DNA of 64,000 nt. Origin: DAISVY01 sp036826635 (GTDB lineage Bacteria > Zixibacteria > MSB-5A5 > GN15 > FEB-12). The stretch lies in the NCBI GenBank assembly GCA_036826635.1, contig DAISVY010000005.1:172000-235999 (forward strand), read 5' to 3'. The notes under the pieces were generated by a model, which saw nothing but the letters and a program-made list of their open reading frames with translations, had not been told where the DNA came from and ran no database searches. Every line of letters starts with the position of its first letter. Positions within the stretch are counted from its first letter, which is position 1. The position numbers were made by a program, and so were the translations under genes. This document shows positions 32,533 to 41,199 of the stretch, in pieces.

Positions 32533-34998
32533 GTGAACCAGAATGCAGGTGAAGAATACATTGTCTGTCCGTACTGTGATGCCACACTCAGGATTCCGAA
32601 GACTCAGCAGACGCTCAAGATAACATGCCCCAGCTGCACTTCCGTCTTCTTCCACAATCTTCCAAGAAAACGGCCTGGAATTAATAAGAAGCTGGTTTGG
32701 GGAGCAATAATTGTAGCAGTGGTCGTTCTATTTGCTCTGCTGAATCAGAATGATAGGCCGCCTACATCAACAAGTACAGGTCGCGATGTCACAAGGAGCA
32801 CCCCAAGCAATTGGATCTCAATTTCCTATGGTGGCCTTGTAGACAAACATCTATTTACCCATGGCGGTGAGACGGTGGGCGCTGTAATAGCACAGATTCC
32901 ACAATTCGACGACGAGTTCAAGGGGCTAGTTCAGCCTTACTTGGAGCCGTTCTCTATATTATGTCACGATGTTTTGTTAGCTGTCAATGGTCCGGACACC
33001 TTGCCATTTGTCAATATTGTCAGCCACTACCCTGTTGGCTCTGAACAACCGGCATGGGCAGCCCTGTTCAGAGAAGGGCAGTATCAACTATACTACAGTC
33101 CGACTAAGATAAGGATGTTCTTGAAGGGTACTAGCGCACAGCGAAGTTTTGAGCAGGGCAAATCGGTAGTGCGACATGCCATAAATGATGTTGTTAGCAA
33201 TGAGGGAACAAAGATTGATACCGTGGAGATCTATGTATTCACTAACGATTATGCTACTACCACTATTAAACTCAATACGATTCCTGCCTCATATGCTATC
33301 GGAGACCTAGATCTTGGACCAGAACACCACTCAATCGATCTTGATGCGATAGCTGAGTTCCTGGATGAAGGAGTGACTTTGGAAGCTGTAGAAGTTGACA
33401 ATAACAACGATCTATATTTCTATGGCAAAGCATCGCAAAAGCAGACATTAGCGGGCAATGCATTATCAATTGCCGACTTGGCTGTTATCTACCGGTCCGT
33501 ATTTCACTATGGCAATAACTCTCCCTATATTAGCCTCGATAAGCACGAAGACAATAGATTCGCAAAGGTCAACTTCGGAGGATATTTAGAGGATACGCAC
33601 GCTGGAAACGTTGTTTTGGAAGCTGATAAACTGTTCAAAGCCCTAAGTACTGGGATTGATCCAAATACTCACAGGATCATACGGGATCGCATTACGAAAG
33701 CAGTACCGGACTTTTTAACAGAAGACGAGCGATCGTTAATGGAGAATTCTGGAACCGGCCACACGCAAATTCGCTACTGGTTCTACCCGGACTCCATTGG
33801 TACTGTAACTGATGGCTCTATTGGTGCAGTGCTTACTAATCAGTTTCTTGCTGATGTTGAACGGATGGACATGCCACTAAACGTCAGCGGTGCTGTTCGA
33901 CGCACTATCGGGCACCTTAACAACCATTTTGTTCAATATGAAACAGCCTTTCAAACATTTCGGGAGCTAAGTACCGTAGGCAGGTTGATGGCGTTAGTGA
34001 ACTGGTTACAAGGAATGGATATGTCTGATAGGGTCGAGCTAGATGAGCTATTGACAGTTAGGCTACCAGCTTTTCAGACGCCAAGAAGGACCACCAAGAT
34101 GCTGGCGGTAACGGCTGCGGCGTACCCGAAGTCTTCTTTCATTGGCTCAAGAGATATTCGCGACAACTCAAAAGTCTACTATATCTCTAGACTGCTGGAA
34201 CAGTGCGCCACAAATACAACTGACGAGCAGTTCTTACAATTAGCCGGCTCCTATTTTGACAATCTTGATACTGAAGAATTGGCCCCACCCCAATACAAGA
34301 GCCTTGAGGCTCAGGCCAAATCAATGGAAGCAACAATCAATTACTATGATACGCAGTTGGAATCCCTGGATAGACAGATTCAGCAAAGTGAGCAGACGTT
34401 GAACGAATACAGCTCGGCATCGATAAATCAACACAATGCTTTGGTTGATAAGTATAATGACATGCTGATTGCACAGCGAAAGAGAATTGACGACTATAAC
34501 GTCATGATAAACAAACTCAATGATATGAACCTTGTCACGAACTGCATAACCTCTGTCGGTGGCGGTATAAACCTGAGGCCGAAGGAATTTAGGAAGATCA
34601 CTCGTTCCAAAACCGCCCCCAAAATCGAGGAAATTGCATCACTTAAAGGTAAAGTCAAGTTGGTCGGCAAAATCGCAAGGGCTGGCGACTGGATAAAGAG
34701 CCGAGTTGCTAAAGGCGGTGCGCAAGTGAATGCGATACCATTTGAATCTTGGGTCCTCGAAAAAGCACAAGACGGCTCGTCAGTGTATCGCTATGCCTCT
34801 GGAAAAGGTGATCGGTTATCCTTCAGACCGTCAGCCACGGCAGGAGAGTGGCGATCTGAAGTCTCTGTGAACGGCACAAGTGAGATCGTCCAAGTGTCAA
34901 ATGTGGATGGCACCGTGCGAGTGAAGCACTCCGAAACAAGCATATCCGGAACAGCAAGATTTACCAAGGGCACCAAGAGTATAGTTTTCTCCCGTTAG
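32533..34998 (+). CDS. Zinc-ribbon, single-TM, coiled-coil protein of unknown function
   Basis: The protein has 821 residues from a GTG behind GGGGGAG. Cys 12, 15, 32 and 35 (CPYC...CPSC) form an MJ0042-like zinc ribbon in the cytoplasm. One membrane helix follows at residues 54-70. A large outer domain has no recognised family. A coiled coil lies near residues 590-675 (ESLDRQIQQSEQTLNEYSS), and a beta-rich C-terminus ends the protein. The layout suggests a membrane-anchored sensor or effector linking cytoplasm and envelope. It is AT-richer than the core genes. It lies between the repeat protein and the SIR2-like gene with gaps of 3 and 18 bases, so it is almost surely co-expressed. Confidence 0.75.
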   Translation: MNQNAGEEYIVCPYCDATLRIPKTQQTLKITCPSCTSVFFHNLPRKRPGINKKLVWGAIIVAVVVLFALLNQNDRPPTSTSTGRDVTRSTPSNWISISYGGLVDKHLFTHGGETVGAVIAQIPQFDDEFKGLVQPYLEPFSILCHDVLLAVNGPDTLPFVNIVSHYPVGSEQPAWAALFREGQYQLYYSPTKIRMFLKGTSAQRSFEQGKSVVRHAINDVVSNEGTKIDTVEIYVFTNDYATTTIKLNTIPASYAIGDLDLGPEHHSIDLDAIAEFLDEGVTLEAVEVDNNNDLYFYGKASQKQTLAGNALSIADLAVIYRSVFHYGNNSPYISLDKHEDNRFAKVNFGGYLEDTHAGNVVLEADKLFKALSTGIDPNTHRIIRDRITKAVPDFLTEDERSLMENSGTGHTQIRYWFYPDSIGTVTDGSIGAVLTNQFLADVERMDMPLNVSGAVRRTIGHLNNHFVQYETAFQTFRELSTVGRLMALVNWLQGMDMSDRVELDELLTVRLPAFQTPRRTTKMLAVTAAAYPKSSFIGSRDIRDNSKVYYISRLLEQCATNTTDEQFLQLAGSYFDNLDTEELAPPQYKSLEAQAKSMEATINYYDTQLESLDRQIQQSEQTLNEYSSASINQHNALVDKYNDMLIAQRKRIDDYNVMINKLNDMNLVTNCITSVGGGINLRPKEFRKITRSKTAPKIEEIASLKGKVKLVGKIARAGDWIKSRVAKGGAQVNAIPFESWVLEKAQDGSSVYRYASGKGDRLSFRPSATAGEWRSEVSVNGTSEIVQVSNVDGTVRVKHSETSISGTARFTKGTKSIVFSR

Positions 34999-35016
34999 GA
35001 ATACCTGCTTTGTGCT

Positions 35017-36027
35017 ATGACTAGGGCAGATTCTGACTATAGTGAGATAACCGACCTCAGCATGGGACGTCCACATGTGGTGATCCTAGGCGCTGGAGCA
35101 AGCTTGGCTGCATTTCCGGATGGAGACAAGAATGGCCAGTATCTTCCGTTGATGAACGACTTAAAAAGTGTTTGCGGACTTACAGAGATCCTGGAGAACT
35201 ATGGAATAAGTGCAAGTGCTGAGAATTTTGAGGAATTGTACAGCGATCTGTTTGAGTCTGGCAATCCAGATGCATTAAGGGAAGTCGAAAAAAAGATTAC
35301 CAAGTACTTTTCTGGTTTGGAATTACTGGATGGACCTACTATTTATGACCTTCTTGTAATCTCGCTTAGGCCAAAGGATCTGATTGTCACGTTCAACTGG
35401 GATCCATTCCTGTGGCAGGCTCTGTCTCGAAATCACTTGTGGATCGACATTCCTAAAGCCGCATTCCTTCATGGCAACGTCGCTGTGGGTTTCTGTCAGA
35501 AGGACTGGAAGATGGGACCAAGCGGTACTCGTTGCCCTGCGTGCAAAAGACCTTTTCAGGCAACTCCATTACTTTATCCTATTAAACAGAAGAATTACCA
35601 AAGCAATCACTTCATACAAGCTGAATGGACGAAACTACAGAGATATCTAAAATCCGCTTATATGATTACTGTTTTTGGATACAGCGCTCCTGCTTCAGAT
35701 GTCGAGGCGATAGAACTAATGAGAGACGCTTATAAGGGACCGGGAATTCGTGAGCTTGAGCAGATAGAGATTATTGATATCAAGAGCGAAGATGACCTTA
35801 GGGAAACGTGGAGCCCATTTATAGTCAGCCATCATTACCAAGTTTGTAGTGATTTTCAAGACTCTTGGATTGCGAATCATCCCAGGCGCACATGTGACAC
35901 TATGTGGCAGCAACTTATGGAGTGCAGGTTTCTTGATCCGCACCACCTTCCCCTAACTGATGATTGGGGTTTGATTCGGGAATGGTTCCAGCCTCTTATC
36001 GAAGCGGAACGAGCCAACAGTGGCTAA
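35017..36027 (+). CDS. SIR2-like domain protein with internal zinc-binding cysteines
   Basis: The protein has 336 residues. VVILGAGASL (GAGAS at 25-29), VTFNWDP (125-129), FLHGN (151-154) and ITVFGYSAPASDVE (from about 217) form the Rossmann core of SIR2-like (SIR2_2) proteins. Cys 160, 173 and 176 (CPAC) lie between LHG and the last strand, in the zinc-module position of sirtuins. SIR2-like proteins of this kind are often NAD-depleting effectors of antiphage systems such as Thoeris ThsA and DSR. No toxin-antitoxin or TIR partner is visible, so a defence role is inference. There is no signal peptide. Confidence 0.82.
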   Translation: MTRADSDYSEITDLSMGRPHVVILGAGASLAAFPDGDKNGQYLPLMNDLKSVCGLTEILENYGISASAENFEELYSDLFESGNPDALREVEKKITKYFSGLELLDGPTIYDLLVISLRPKDLIVTFNWDPFLWQALSRNHLWIDIPKAAFLHGNVAVGFCQKDWKMGPSGTRCPACKRPFQATPLLYPIKQKNYQSNHFIQAEWTKLQRYLKSAYMITVFGYSAPASDVEAIELMRDAYKGPGIRELEQIEIIDIKSEDDLRETWSPFIVSHHYQVCSDFQDSWIANHPRRTCDTMWQQLMECRFLDPHHLPLTDDWGLIREWFQPLIEAERANSG

Positions 36028-36081
36028 TGGCCCATTGATTCGAGTTTTGGGATTGCCACTAAATCATTAAGTAATTATGCG

Positions 36082-36165
36082 CCAACGCGTTCCACTTCTG
36101 GTCGCATAGCGGAATCTCACTGGGAATTCGAATCTCACAAAAGTTTGGGGAGAGTGATATTGGGG
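36082..36165 (+). repeat. Dispersed intergenic repeat, copy 1 (84 bp)
   Basis: This copy starts CCAACGCGTTCC and ends with the core GAGAGTGATATTGGGG. It aligns without gaps to 38815-38898, with 69 of 84 positions identical. It lies 55 bases after the SIR2-like gene and is followed by CCGCTTTTTTT. The rest of 36028-36322 is empty. Confidence 0.8.
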
Positions 36166-36322
36166 CCGCTTTTTTTACGTCTCACATTTGACTCCTGTTC
36201 GCTCCGTTGCTATTTTGTCACCTGAGACTTCATAGACAAGACCCGAGATGATTGGGTTGCGCCCGACGAAGGTACGCCCACTCACGGGCAAAGCAAGCGA
36301 CCCAATTGCTCGGAAGGTTCAA

Positions 36323-37450
36323 ATGCTATCAAATGCGTGTCTGCCGGTTTTTGTTTGCTTTCTCATTGCCTCAGCGTCCGCCACTGACATCATCAAAATC
36401 CCAACATCCGACGGCGAGCAGATTACGGGGCGACTATGTATACCGGACGAGGGATACCGCGGCACCCTCGTCATAGATGTGCCCAGCTCCGGCCCGCACA
36501 CTTATCTCGATCACCGCAAGGTCGGACACAGTGTTGTCTTCAACTATCATGACCTTTTTGCCGACGAGTTTAACCGTCGTGGCCTGGCTTACTTCAGCTA
36601 CAGCACTCGCTACACCGAGCCCGATACTATGCCACCATACTTCGATCGTGTCGATATGGAAAAGTTCGTTACGTACACACCATCGACGAAAATTGAAGAC
36701 TTAGAGGTCGTGATAAAGAACCTGGTGCAATATGAACGGCTTAAGGGGTGCAAAGTGATATTGCTCGGACAAAGCGAAGGGAGCATTCTTGCCTCTGTGG
36801 TTGCCGAAAGGGGGAATGCCCCCGTCGACGCACTGTTATTGTGCGGAACGCCGACCGATGATGTGTACACGACTATCGAGTGGCAGTTCAGCGGGGAAGC
36901 ATCGATGATCAACATGAGGAAGTTCTTCGACACGAACGAGGACAGTGTCATTCAGATGAGCGAGTACTTAGGTGGTGACCCTCGAGCTTTGCGGCGGATG
37001 GAAGGGGCAAGTTTCGAGTCACTCGATATGAACGGTGATTCTACTCTGACCGTCGAAGACTTCAGGATCCGGTTGGAGCCCAGTCTCGAGGCAGTCATGA
37101 ATGCGGTTGATGAAGATGATGACGAATGGTTGTGGAACAACTTCTTCCGTGTAGGAGCGGCGTGGATCAAAGAGCATCGTGATATCGAACCGAATCGGGA
37201 ACGAATTCTGAAGCTCAACTTGCCCGTCTATATCTTTCACGGTGAGGATGACGCAAACTGCTCGGTATCGGGGATATGGACCTTGAAGAAGACTGCGGAG
37301 GCGCAGGGAAAGGACAATATCCATATCTTCACGTTTCCCGAGCACGACCACAGCCTGGAATTCCTGACCTGGGTGATCGCGAAGCAACTGCCGGAGGGTC
37401 TGCAGAAGGTGTTTGAAACTGCTGAGGCGCTGCAAGCACAGGTTGAGTAA
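36323..37450 (+). CDS. Exported alpha/beta hydrolase with an EF-hand pair in the lid
   Basis: The protein has 375 residues from the ATG at 36323, behind GGAAGG; an upstream extension to 36248 was rejected. A signal peptide (residues 1-20) is followed by a hydrolase core with nucleophile Ser151 in LGQSEGS, acid in FHGEDDANC and His in PEHDHSLEF. Between core strands lies an insert with two EF-hand loops: 203-214 (DTNEDSVIQMSE) and 235-246 (DMNGDSTLTVED). A Ca2+-responsive lid is therefore likely. The substrate is unknown; an ester or peptide hydrolase is plausible. It stands alone after repeat copy 1. Confidence 0.85.
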   Translation: MLSNACLPVFVCFLIASASATDIIKIPTSDGEQITGRLCIPDEGYRGTLVIDVPSSGPHTYLDHRKVGHSVVFNYHDLFADEFNRRGLAYFSYSTRYTEPDTMPPYFDRVDMEKFVTYTPSTKIEDLEVVIKNLVQYERLKGCKVILLGQSEGSILASVVAERGNAPVDALLLCGTPTDDVYTTIEWQFSGEASMINMRKFFDTNEDSVIQMSEYLGGDPRALRRMEGASFESLDMNGDSTLTVEDFRIRLEPSLEAVMNAVDEDDDEWLWNNFFRVGAAWIKEHRDIEPNRERILKLNLPVYIFHGEDDANCSVSGIWTLKKTAEAQGKDNIHIFTFPEHDHSLEFLTWVIAKQLPEGLQKVFETAEALQAQVE

Positions 37451-37607
37451 ATGTGCTCACAGACCAGAGACACCGCCAGAGAGTGGGGTCGTGTTGTGTC
37501 TGTGGTCTCAGCTACGATATCAGAGGGATTCGAGCTTGGGGGAAACCCACCCAAAGGGTGGGGCACCCGGCTTTTGTGGCGTTAACAGAAACTGGTTCGG
37601 CTGAATG

Positions 37608-38708
37608 CTATTTCGGTCCCCAGGCCGCGATATTGTTCGCACTCGCCCCACCGGCTGTGGTGAAGAAGCCACCTACAATCAATGTGTCGTTATAGATGCC
37701 CAGACAGTTTACCCCGCCATCTGTCCCCGTCCCGAGCGGCGCCCAGGACGAACCGTTCCAAGCCGCTATATGATTGGCGTTCACCCCGCCGGCGGTGGCG
37801 AAGTTGCCTCCCGCTATCAACCTGCCGTCATACACTGTAAGGGCTGACACATTGTCATTCATACCCGTCCCGAGAGGAGTCCAGGATGTGCCATTCCAGA
37901 TTGCTATGTGACTGACGCTCACCGCGCCGCTACTGGTGAACTCGCCTCCCGCAATCAGTTTGTTGTCATAAACGGTGAGCGCGAAGACCCTGCCATTTAA
38001 TCCCGTCCCAAGAGGTGTCCACGATGAACCATCCCAGGCCGCTACATGATTGGCGGCGGCACCACCGGCCGTGCTGAAATCGCCCCCGGCAACCAATTTA
38101 CCGTCGAAGACAGTGAGGGCGCGAACGTAGTCGTTCAAGCCCGTCCCGAGGGGGCCCCAGGATGCTCCGTAATCGACAGTGACAGCAATATGATTTACAC
38201 TAACACCATTCGCGGCGGTGAAAAAACCCGCGGCAATCAAATGGTCATTATACTTCGTGAGTACGGTCACCCAATCGTTCATTCCATCCCACCTGGTCCA
38301 CCAGCCGTAGTTAAGATTCCAGCAGGCGATGTTACCGGCGCTACTATTGCCTGCCATCTTGAAACGGCCTCCTACTATCAGATATGTGCCACTTGGGGTG
38401 AGCGCCCATACGGGACTGTCCGTTCCACTCCCAAGCTGAAACCAGGAGGCACTGCCGGCATCCCAGCCTGCGATGTGATTGACACTTACAGATCCGGTTG
38501 TGGTGAATCCACCTCCGGCAAACAAGACTTCGCTGTAGACCGCCACGCATGCCACGGAACCATTCAACCCTATTCCCAGGGGGGACCAACTATATTCTAT
38601 GGTCGGGGCCGTTGGCTGCTTGTCATCGTCGGAGCAACTGAGAATAAATGCACCTATAATTACTAAACAGCAGACTGCCGTAAGGAAGGAGAATCTCAAT
38701 GAGATCAT
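37608..38708 (-). CDS. Lipoprotein with beta-propeller-like repeats
   Basis: The protein has 366 residues. A lipoprotein signal ends in FILSC. About seven repeats of roughly 45 residues follow, each like ALTVYDGKLIAGGDF-STAGG and NHIAAWNGSSWTPLGTG. The pattern resembles Kelch/PQQ-type propeller blades found in secreted proteins of FCB bacteria. It is probably anchored to the outer membrane. A function cannot be given. It is transcribed opposite to its neighbours and has no operon partner. Confidence 0.78.
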   Translation of the reverse strand: MISLRFSFLTAVCCLVIIGAFILSCSDDDKQPTAPTIEYSWSPLGIGLNGSVACVAVYSEVLFAGGGFTTTGSVSVNHIAGWDAGSASWFQLGSGTDSPVWALTPSGTYLIVGGRFKMAGNSSAGNIACWNLNYGWWTRWDGMNDWVTVLTKYNDHLIAAGFFTAANGVSVNHIAVTVDYGASWGPLGTGLNDYVRALTVFDGKLVAGGDFSTAGGAAANHVAAWDGSSWTPLGTGLNGRVFALTVYDNKLIAGGEFTSSGAVSVSHIAIWNGTSWTPLGTGMNDNVSALTVYDGRLIAGGNFATAGGVNANHIAAWNGSSWAPLGTGTDGGVNCLGIYNDTLIVGGFFTTAGGASANNIAAWGPK

Positions 38709-38814
38709 GCAATACCTCCACCTGCAAAGGCACTTACACTGATTTCAATATAAGCAATTCTATCCGGGAATTCAATTCAATCGCCATTTCTCATTGATCG
38801 TTCTTGATTGTCTT

Positions 38815-38898
38815 CCAACGCGTTCCGGTTGTTGTCGAATAGCTGGATTTCACCAGAAATTCGAATTCCACAAAAGTTTGCCGAGAGTGATATTGGGG
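38815..38898 (+). repeat. Dispersed intergenic repeat, copy 2 (84 bp)
   Basis: It starts CCAACGCGTTCC and ends GAGAGTGATATTGGGG, the same length as copy 1. An inverted core follows 44 bases later, so this site is a large imperfect palindrome upstream of the tetR-type gene. Confidence 0.8.
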
Positions 38899-38942
38899 GG
38901 GGTTCAATTCGTTATGCAGCAGAAGATTACGAGTGCCGAAGG

Positions 38943-38968
38943 CCCCAATATCACTTTCCCAGTACTTT
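38943..38968 (-). repeat. Dispersed repeat core, inverted copy
   Basis: Read on the minus strand it contains GGGAAAGTGATATTGGGG, the same core as copy 6 at 62207. It faces copy 2 across a 44-base spacer. Confidence 0.7.
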
Positions 38969-39084
38969 TCGCTATGAGTACTACGTAGCATTGGTGGCAG
39001 AACGAGTTTCTATGAACTGGTGTGTTTTGCCCAATATAGTTTACCTGACACTGGCCTGCCCCCCCTCCTGCAACAATGAAGTGC

Positions 39085-39113
39085 TTGCGCCAATCTCCTC
39101 GCTTGTGTATACT
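39085..39113 (+). promoter_or_regulatory. Sigma70 promoter of the TetR-type unit
   Basis: TTGCGC (39085-39090), a 17-base spacer and TATACT (39108-39113). It lies directly against the palindromic operator at 39115. Confidence 0.65.
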
Positions 39114-39114
39114 C

Positions 39115-39136
39115 TTACCTAACGTTCGTTAGGTAA
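39115..39136. promoter_or_regulatory. Palindromic operator, probable TetR autoregulation site
   Basis: Ten-base arms TTACCTAACG and CGTTAGGTAA are separated by TT. The palindrome covers the predicted transcription start and ends four bases before the ATG of the TetR-family gene, as expected for direct autorepression. Confidence 0.85.
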
Positions 39137-39139
39137 CAG

Positions 39140-39778
39140 ATGGCACGCTCTAAACGAAACACAAGGGAACGGATCCTCGAAGCGGCAATTGACCTCTTCG
39201 CCGAGCGAGGTTTTCACGCAACATCCATGCGAGCACTCGCCGCGGCGGTAGGTATACAGGCCGCGTCGCTGTACGCACACTTTCCGAGCAAGAAAGCCAT
39301 CCTGCAGGCCATCCTCGAAGAATACCGGGATGAGATCGTCAAGATGCGCCTGTCCGACGCCCAGTTGGAGACTATCGCGAAGCGCCATTCCATCGAGTCC
39401 ATCTTCGTCGAGGGCTTCAGGGCCATCCAACGCGGTATTTCGGCGCGTCGTACCGAGCGCATCTTGCGAGTGGTTTTCAACGAGATGTTCAAGAACCCGG
39501 TGGTGGGGAAATTCGGCCTCGACATCCTCAATCGTCAACACCGAGGCGAATTGGAGCGCATCTTCTCAGTTCTCCAGCGGCACGGTAAGCTTCAACACGT
39601 CGACCGCAGGTTCGTGTCGGTGCTGTACATTGCGCTGGTGAACAACTACTTCCACGAGCTCTTCATCCGCAGGAGTTGCTCCCGCGACACGAGTGCGTTG
39701 GAGCGAGAAACATTGCGCCATTTCCGAACACTGGCGCGGCTACTGTCCTCCGGGAGGAAGTCATGTTCAAGGAGTTGA
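39140..39778 (+). CDS. TetR family transcriptional repressor
   Basis: The protein has 212 residues. The N-terminal helix-turn-helix begins RERILEAAIDLFAERGFHAT and continues MRALAAAVGIQAASLYAHF, the standard TetR_N pattern. The rest is the helical ligand-binding and dimerisation domain. It probably represses itself and the VOC-methyltransferase gene, which overlaps its last 16 bases, through the palindrome at 39115. The segment is GC-rich, unlike the island operon just before it, so the two probably arrived separately. The inducer is unknown. Confidence 0.92.
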   Translation: MARSKRNTRERILEAAIDLFAERGFHATSMRALAAAVGIQAASLYAHFPSKKAILQAILEEYRDEIVKMRLSDAQLETIAKRHSIESIFVEGFRAIQRGISARRTERILRVVFNEMFKNPVVGKFGLDILNRQHRGELERIFSVLQRHGKLQHVDRRFVSVLYIALVNNYFHELFIRRSCSRDTSALERETLRHFRTLARLLSSGRKSCSRS

Positions 39779-41019
39779 AAAGGTTGGTCTACCAAGTCGC
39801 TGACGTGGCCGAAGCCAGACGTTGGTACGTACAAGTGTTAGGTGCAGAGCCGCTGTTCGATTCTCCTCTGGCTTGCATCTTCGCAGTGGGGCAAGGCTCG
39901 CTCTCGCTTGCCCGTGGGCCTTCGGACCTGGCTCCCGGCGAGTCCCGGTGCACGGGCTATTGGGAAGTGGATGACGTGGACCAAGCGTTTGCACGACTGG
40001 TCGAGCTGGGCGCGTTGGCGAAGGCGTCACCATCAGACGTCCTCAACATCCGGACGGCGCAGGTGCAAGATCCTTTCGGGAACATCGTGGGGCTGACCGG
40101 TCCGATTCCCAAAGATCGGCAACGCTCTATCGAGGAACAGCCATCGCAGACCGCTTACCATATCTGCATGTGTCGAGCCCTTGTCTCTCGGGATGACCGT
40201 GCGGTGATTTGCCGGCCAGACCCCTTTGCCGAGCTCTTCCTCGAACCGGAGCACAGAGCGGCGCTGAGCGACGGAGCCAAGCGGACGGCCATGATCGACC
40301 GCCGCGTGTCCCGGCCGCTGTATGGCTTCCTGAGCGCCCGGTCGGCGTTCATCGACGAAGTGTTTCTGCGGGCGTTGCGGGCCGGTACCCCGCAGATCGT
40401 TCTCCTCGGCGCGGGCTATGACACTCGGGCACTTCGATTTCAGGCCGAACTGCGGTCGACCCGCATCTTTGAGGTTGACGCGCCGCCGACGCAGCGCCGC
40501 AAGATCGAATTTCTGAAAGCAAGTGGGACGATGGTCCTGGATCAGGTTCGCTACGTCTCCGTGAACTTCAAGACCGACGACCTCGTCGAGCGACTGAAGT
40601 CAGAAGGCTTCAATCAGAACGTCGCCACGCTTTTCATTTGGGAAGGTGTGACATACTACCTGACGCAAATAGCGGTGGACCGCACGTTGAAATTGCTCAG
40701 AGGGCTTTCCGGCGCCGGGAGCTCTATCGTCTTCGACTATATGACCGCCAAGCTTGAGTCGATCAACTCGGGCGAGCCCTTCCTCTCGTGGATGGCCCCC
40801 GGTGACGTGCCTGGCTGGCTGCAACAACATGGTTTTCGCCTCGTAGAGGATCTCGACGCCGACCAGATGGCGAGGCGTTTCCTCATGCTCCCGGACGGCA
40901 CACTGACCGAGAGACCGCTCTCATCTATCCACCTGGCTCTCGCCGAGCTTGAAGACTCGCGCACATTGCAGAACGGAACAACCGACGGGGCAGGACCAAG
41001 CTCAGAGGAGGCGCGATGA
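39763..41019 (+). CDS. Fusion of VOC/glyoxalase domain and SAM-dependent methyltransferase (LCM-type)
   Basis: The protein has 418 residues from the ATG at 39763, behind GGGAGGA. Residues 1-120 are a VOC (glyoxalase/bleomycin-resistance) module (LVYQVADVAEARRWYVQVLG). Residues 135-400 are an O-methyltransferase of the leucine-carboxyl/TIGR00027 type, with RPDPFAELFL, the SAM loop VLLGAGYDTRALRF, FEVDAPPTQ and LFIWEGVTYYL. Control by the preceding TetR gene suggests modification of a toxic small molecule. The fusion of these two families is unusual. The stop overlaps the next small ORF by ATGA. Confidence 0.87.
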   Translation: MFKELKRLVYQVADVAEARRWYVQVLGAEPLFDSPLACIFAVGQGSLSLARGPSDLAPGESRCTGYWEVDDVDQAFARLVELGALAKASPSDVLNIRTAQVQDPFGNIVGLTGPIPKDRQRSIEEQPSQTAYHICMCRALVSRDDRAVICRPDPFAELFLEPEHRAALSDGAKRTAMIDRRVSRPLYGFLSARSAFIDEVFLRALRAGTPQIVLLGAGYDTRALRFQAELRSTRIFEVDAPPTQRRKIEFLKASGTMVLDQVRYVSVNFKTDDLVERLKSEGFNQNVATLFIWEGVTYYLTQIAVDRTLKLLRGLSGAGSSIVFDYMTAKLESINSGEPFLSWMAPGDVPGWLQQHGFRLVEDLDADQMARRFLMLPDGTLTERPLSSIHLALAELEDSRTLQNGTTDGAGPSSEEAR

Positions 41020-41177
41020 TCGGTATGGAGATCGAGCTGTTTGCAGACGATGGCGTTCCGGCCGGCGTCGACTCATCGGGCAAGAAAGCCAACGGCGAGG
41101 TTTACCTGTACCGCTACCATACCTGCCGGACCGCCAGCCGTGTGGGGGGCCGGGCGGGCGAGTCCCAGGGGGTATGA
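41016..41177 (+). CDS. Small, probably truncated ORF downstream of the VOC-methyltransferase
   Basis: This is a 53-codon frame starting with ATG in an ATGA overlap with the preceding stop. It begins MIGMEIELFADDGVPAGVDS, and GSGK-like and YLYRYHT segments look genuinely coding. The end (RVGGRAGESQGV) looks like random sequence. It is probably the beginning of a longer third gene whose remainder was lost at a junction near 41140. No family was recognised. Confidence 0.45.
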   Translation: MIGMEIELFADDGVPAGVDSSGKKANGEVYLYRYHTCRTASRVGGRAGESQGV

Positions 41178-41199
41178 TAGTACAAGAATAGAATATTCG

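Noticed and set aside
37608..38708. Plus-strand frame of 206 codons (38046-38666) within the propeller lipoprotein
   Set aside because: It is a shadow of the repeat-rich minus-strand gene.
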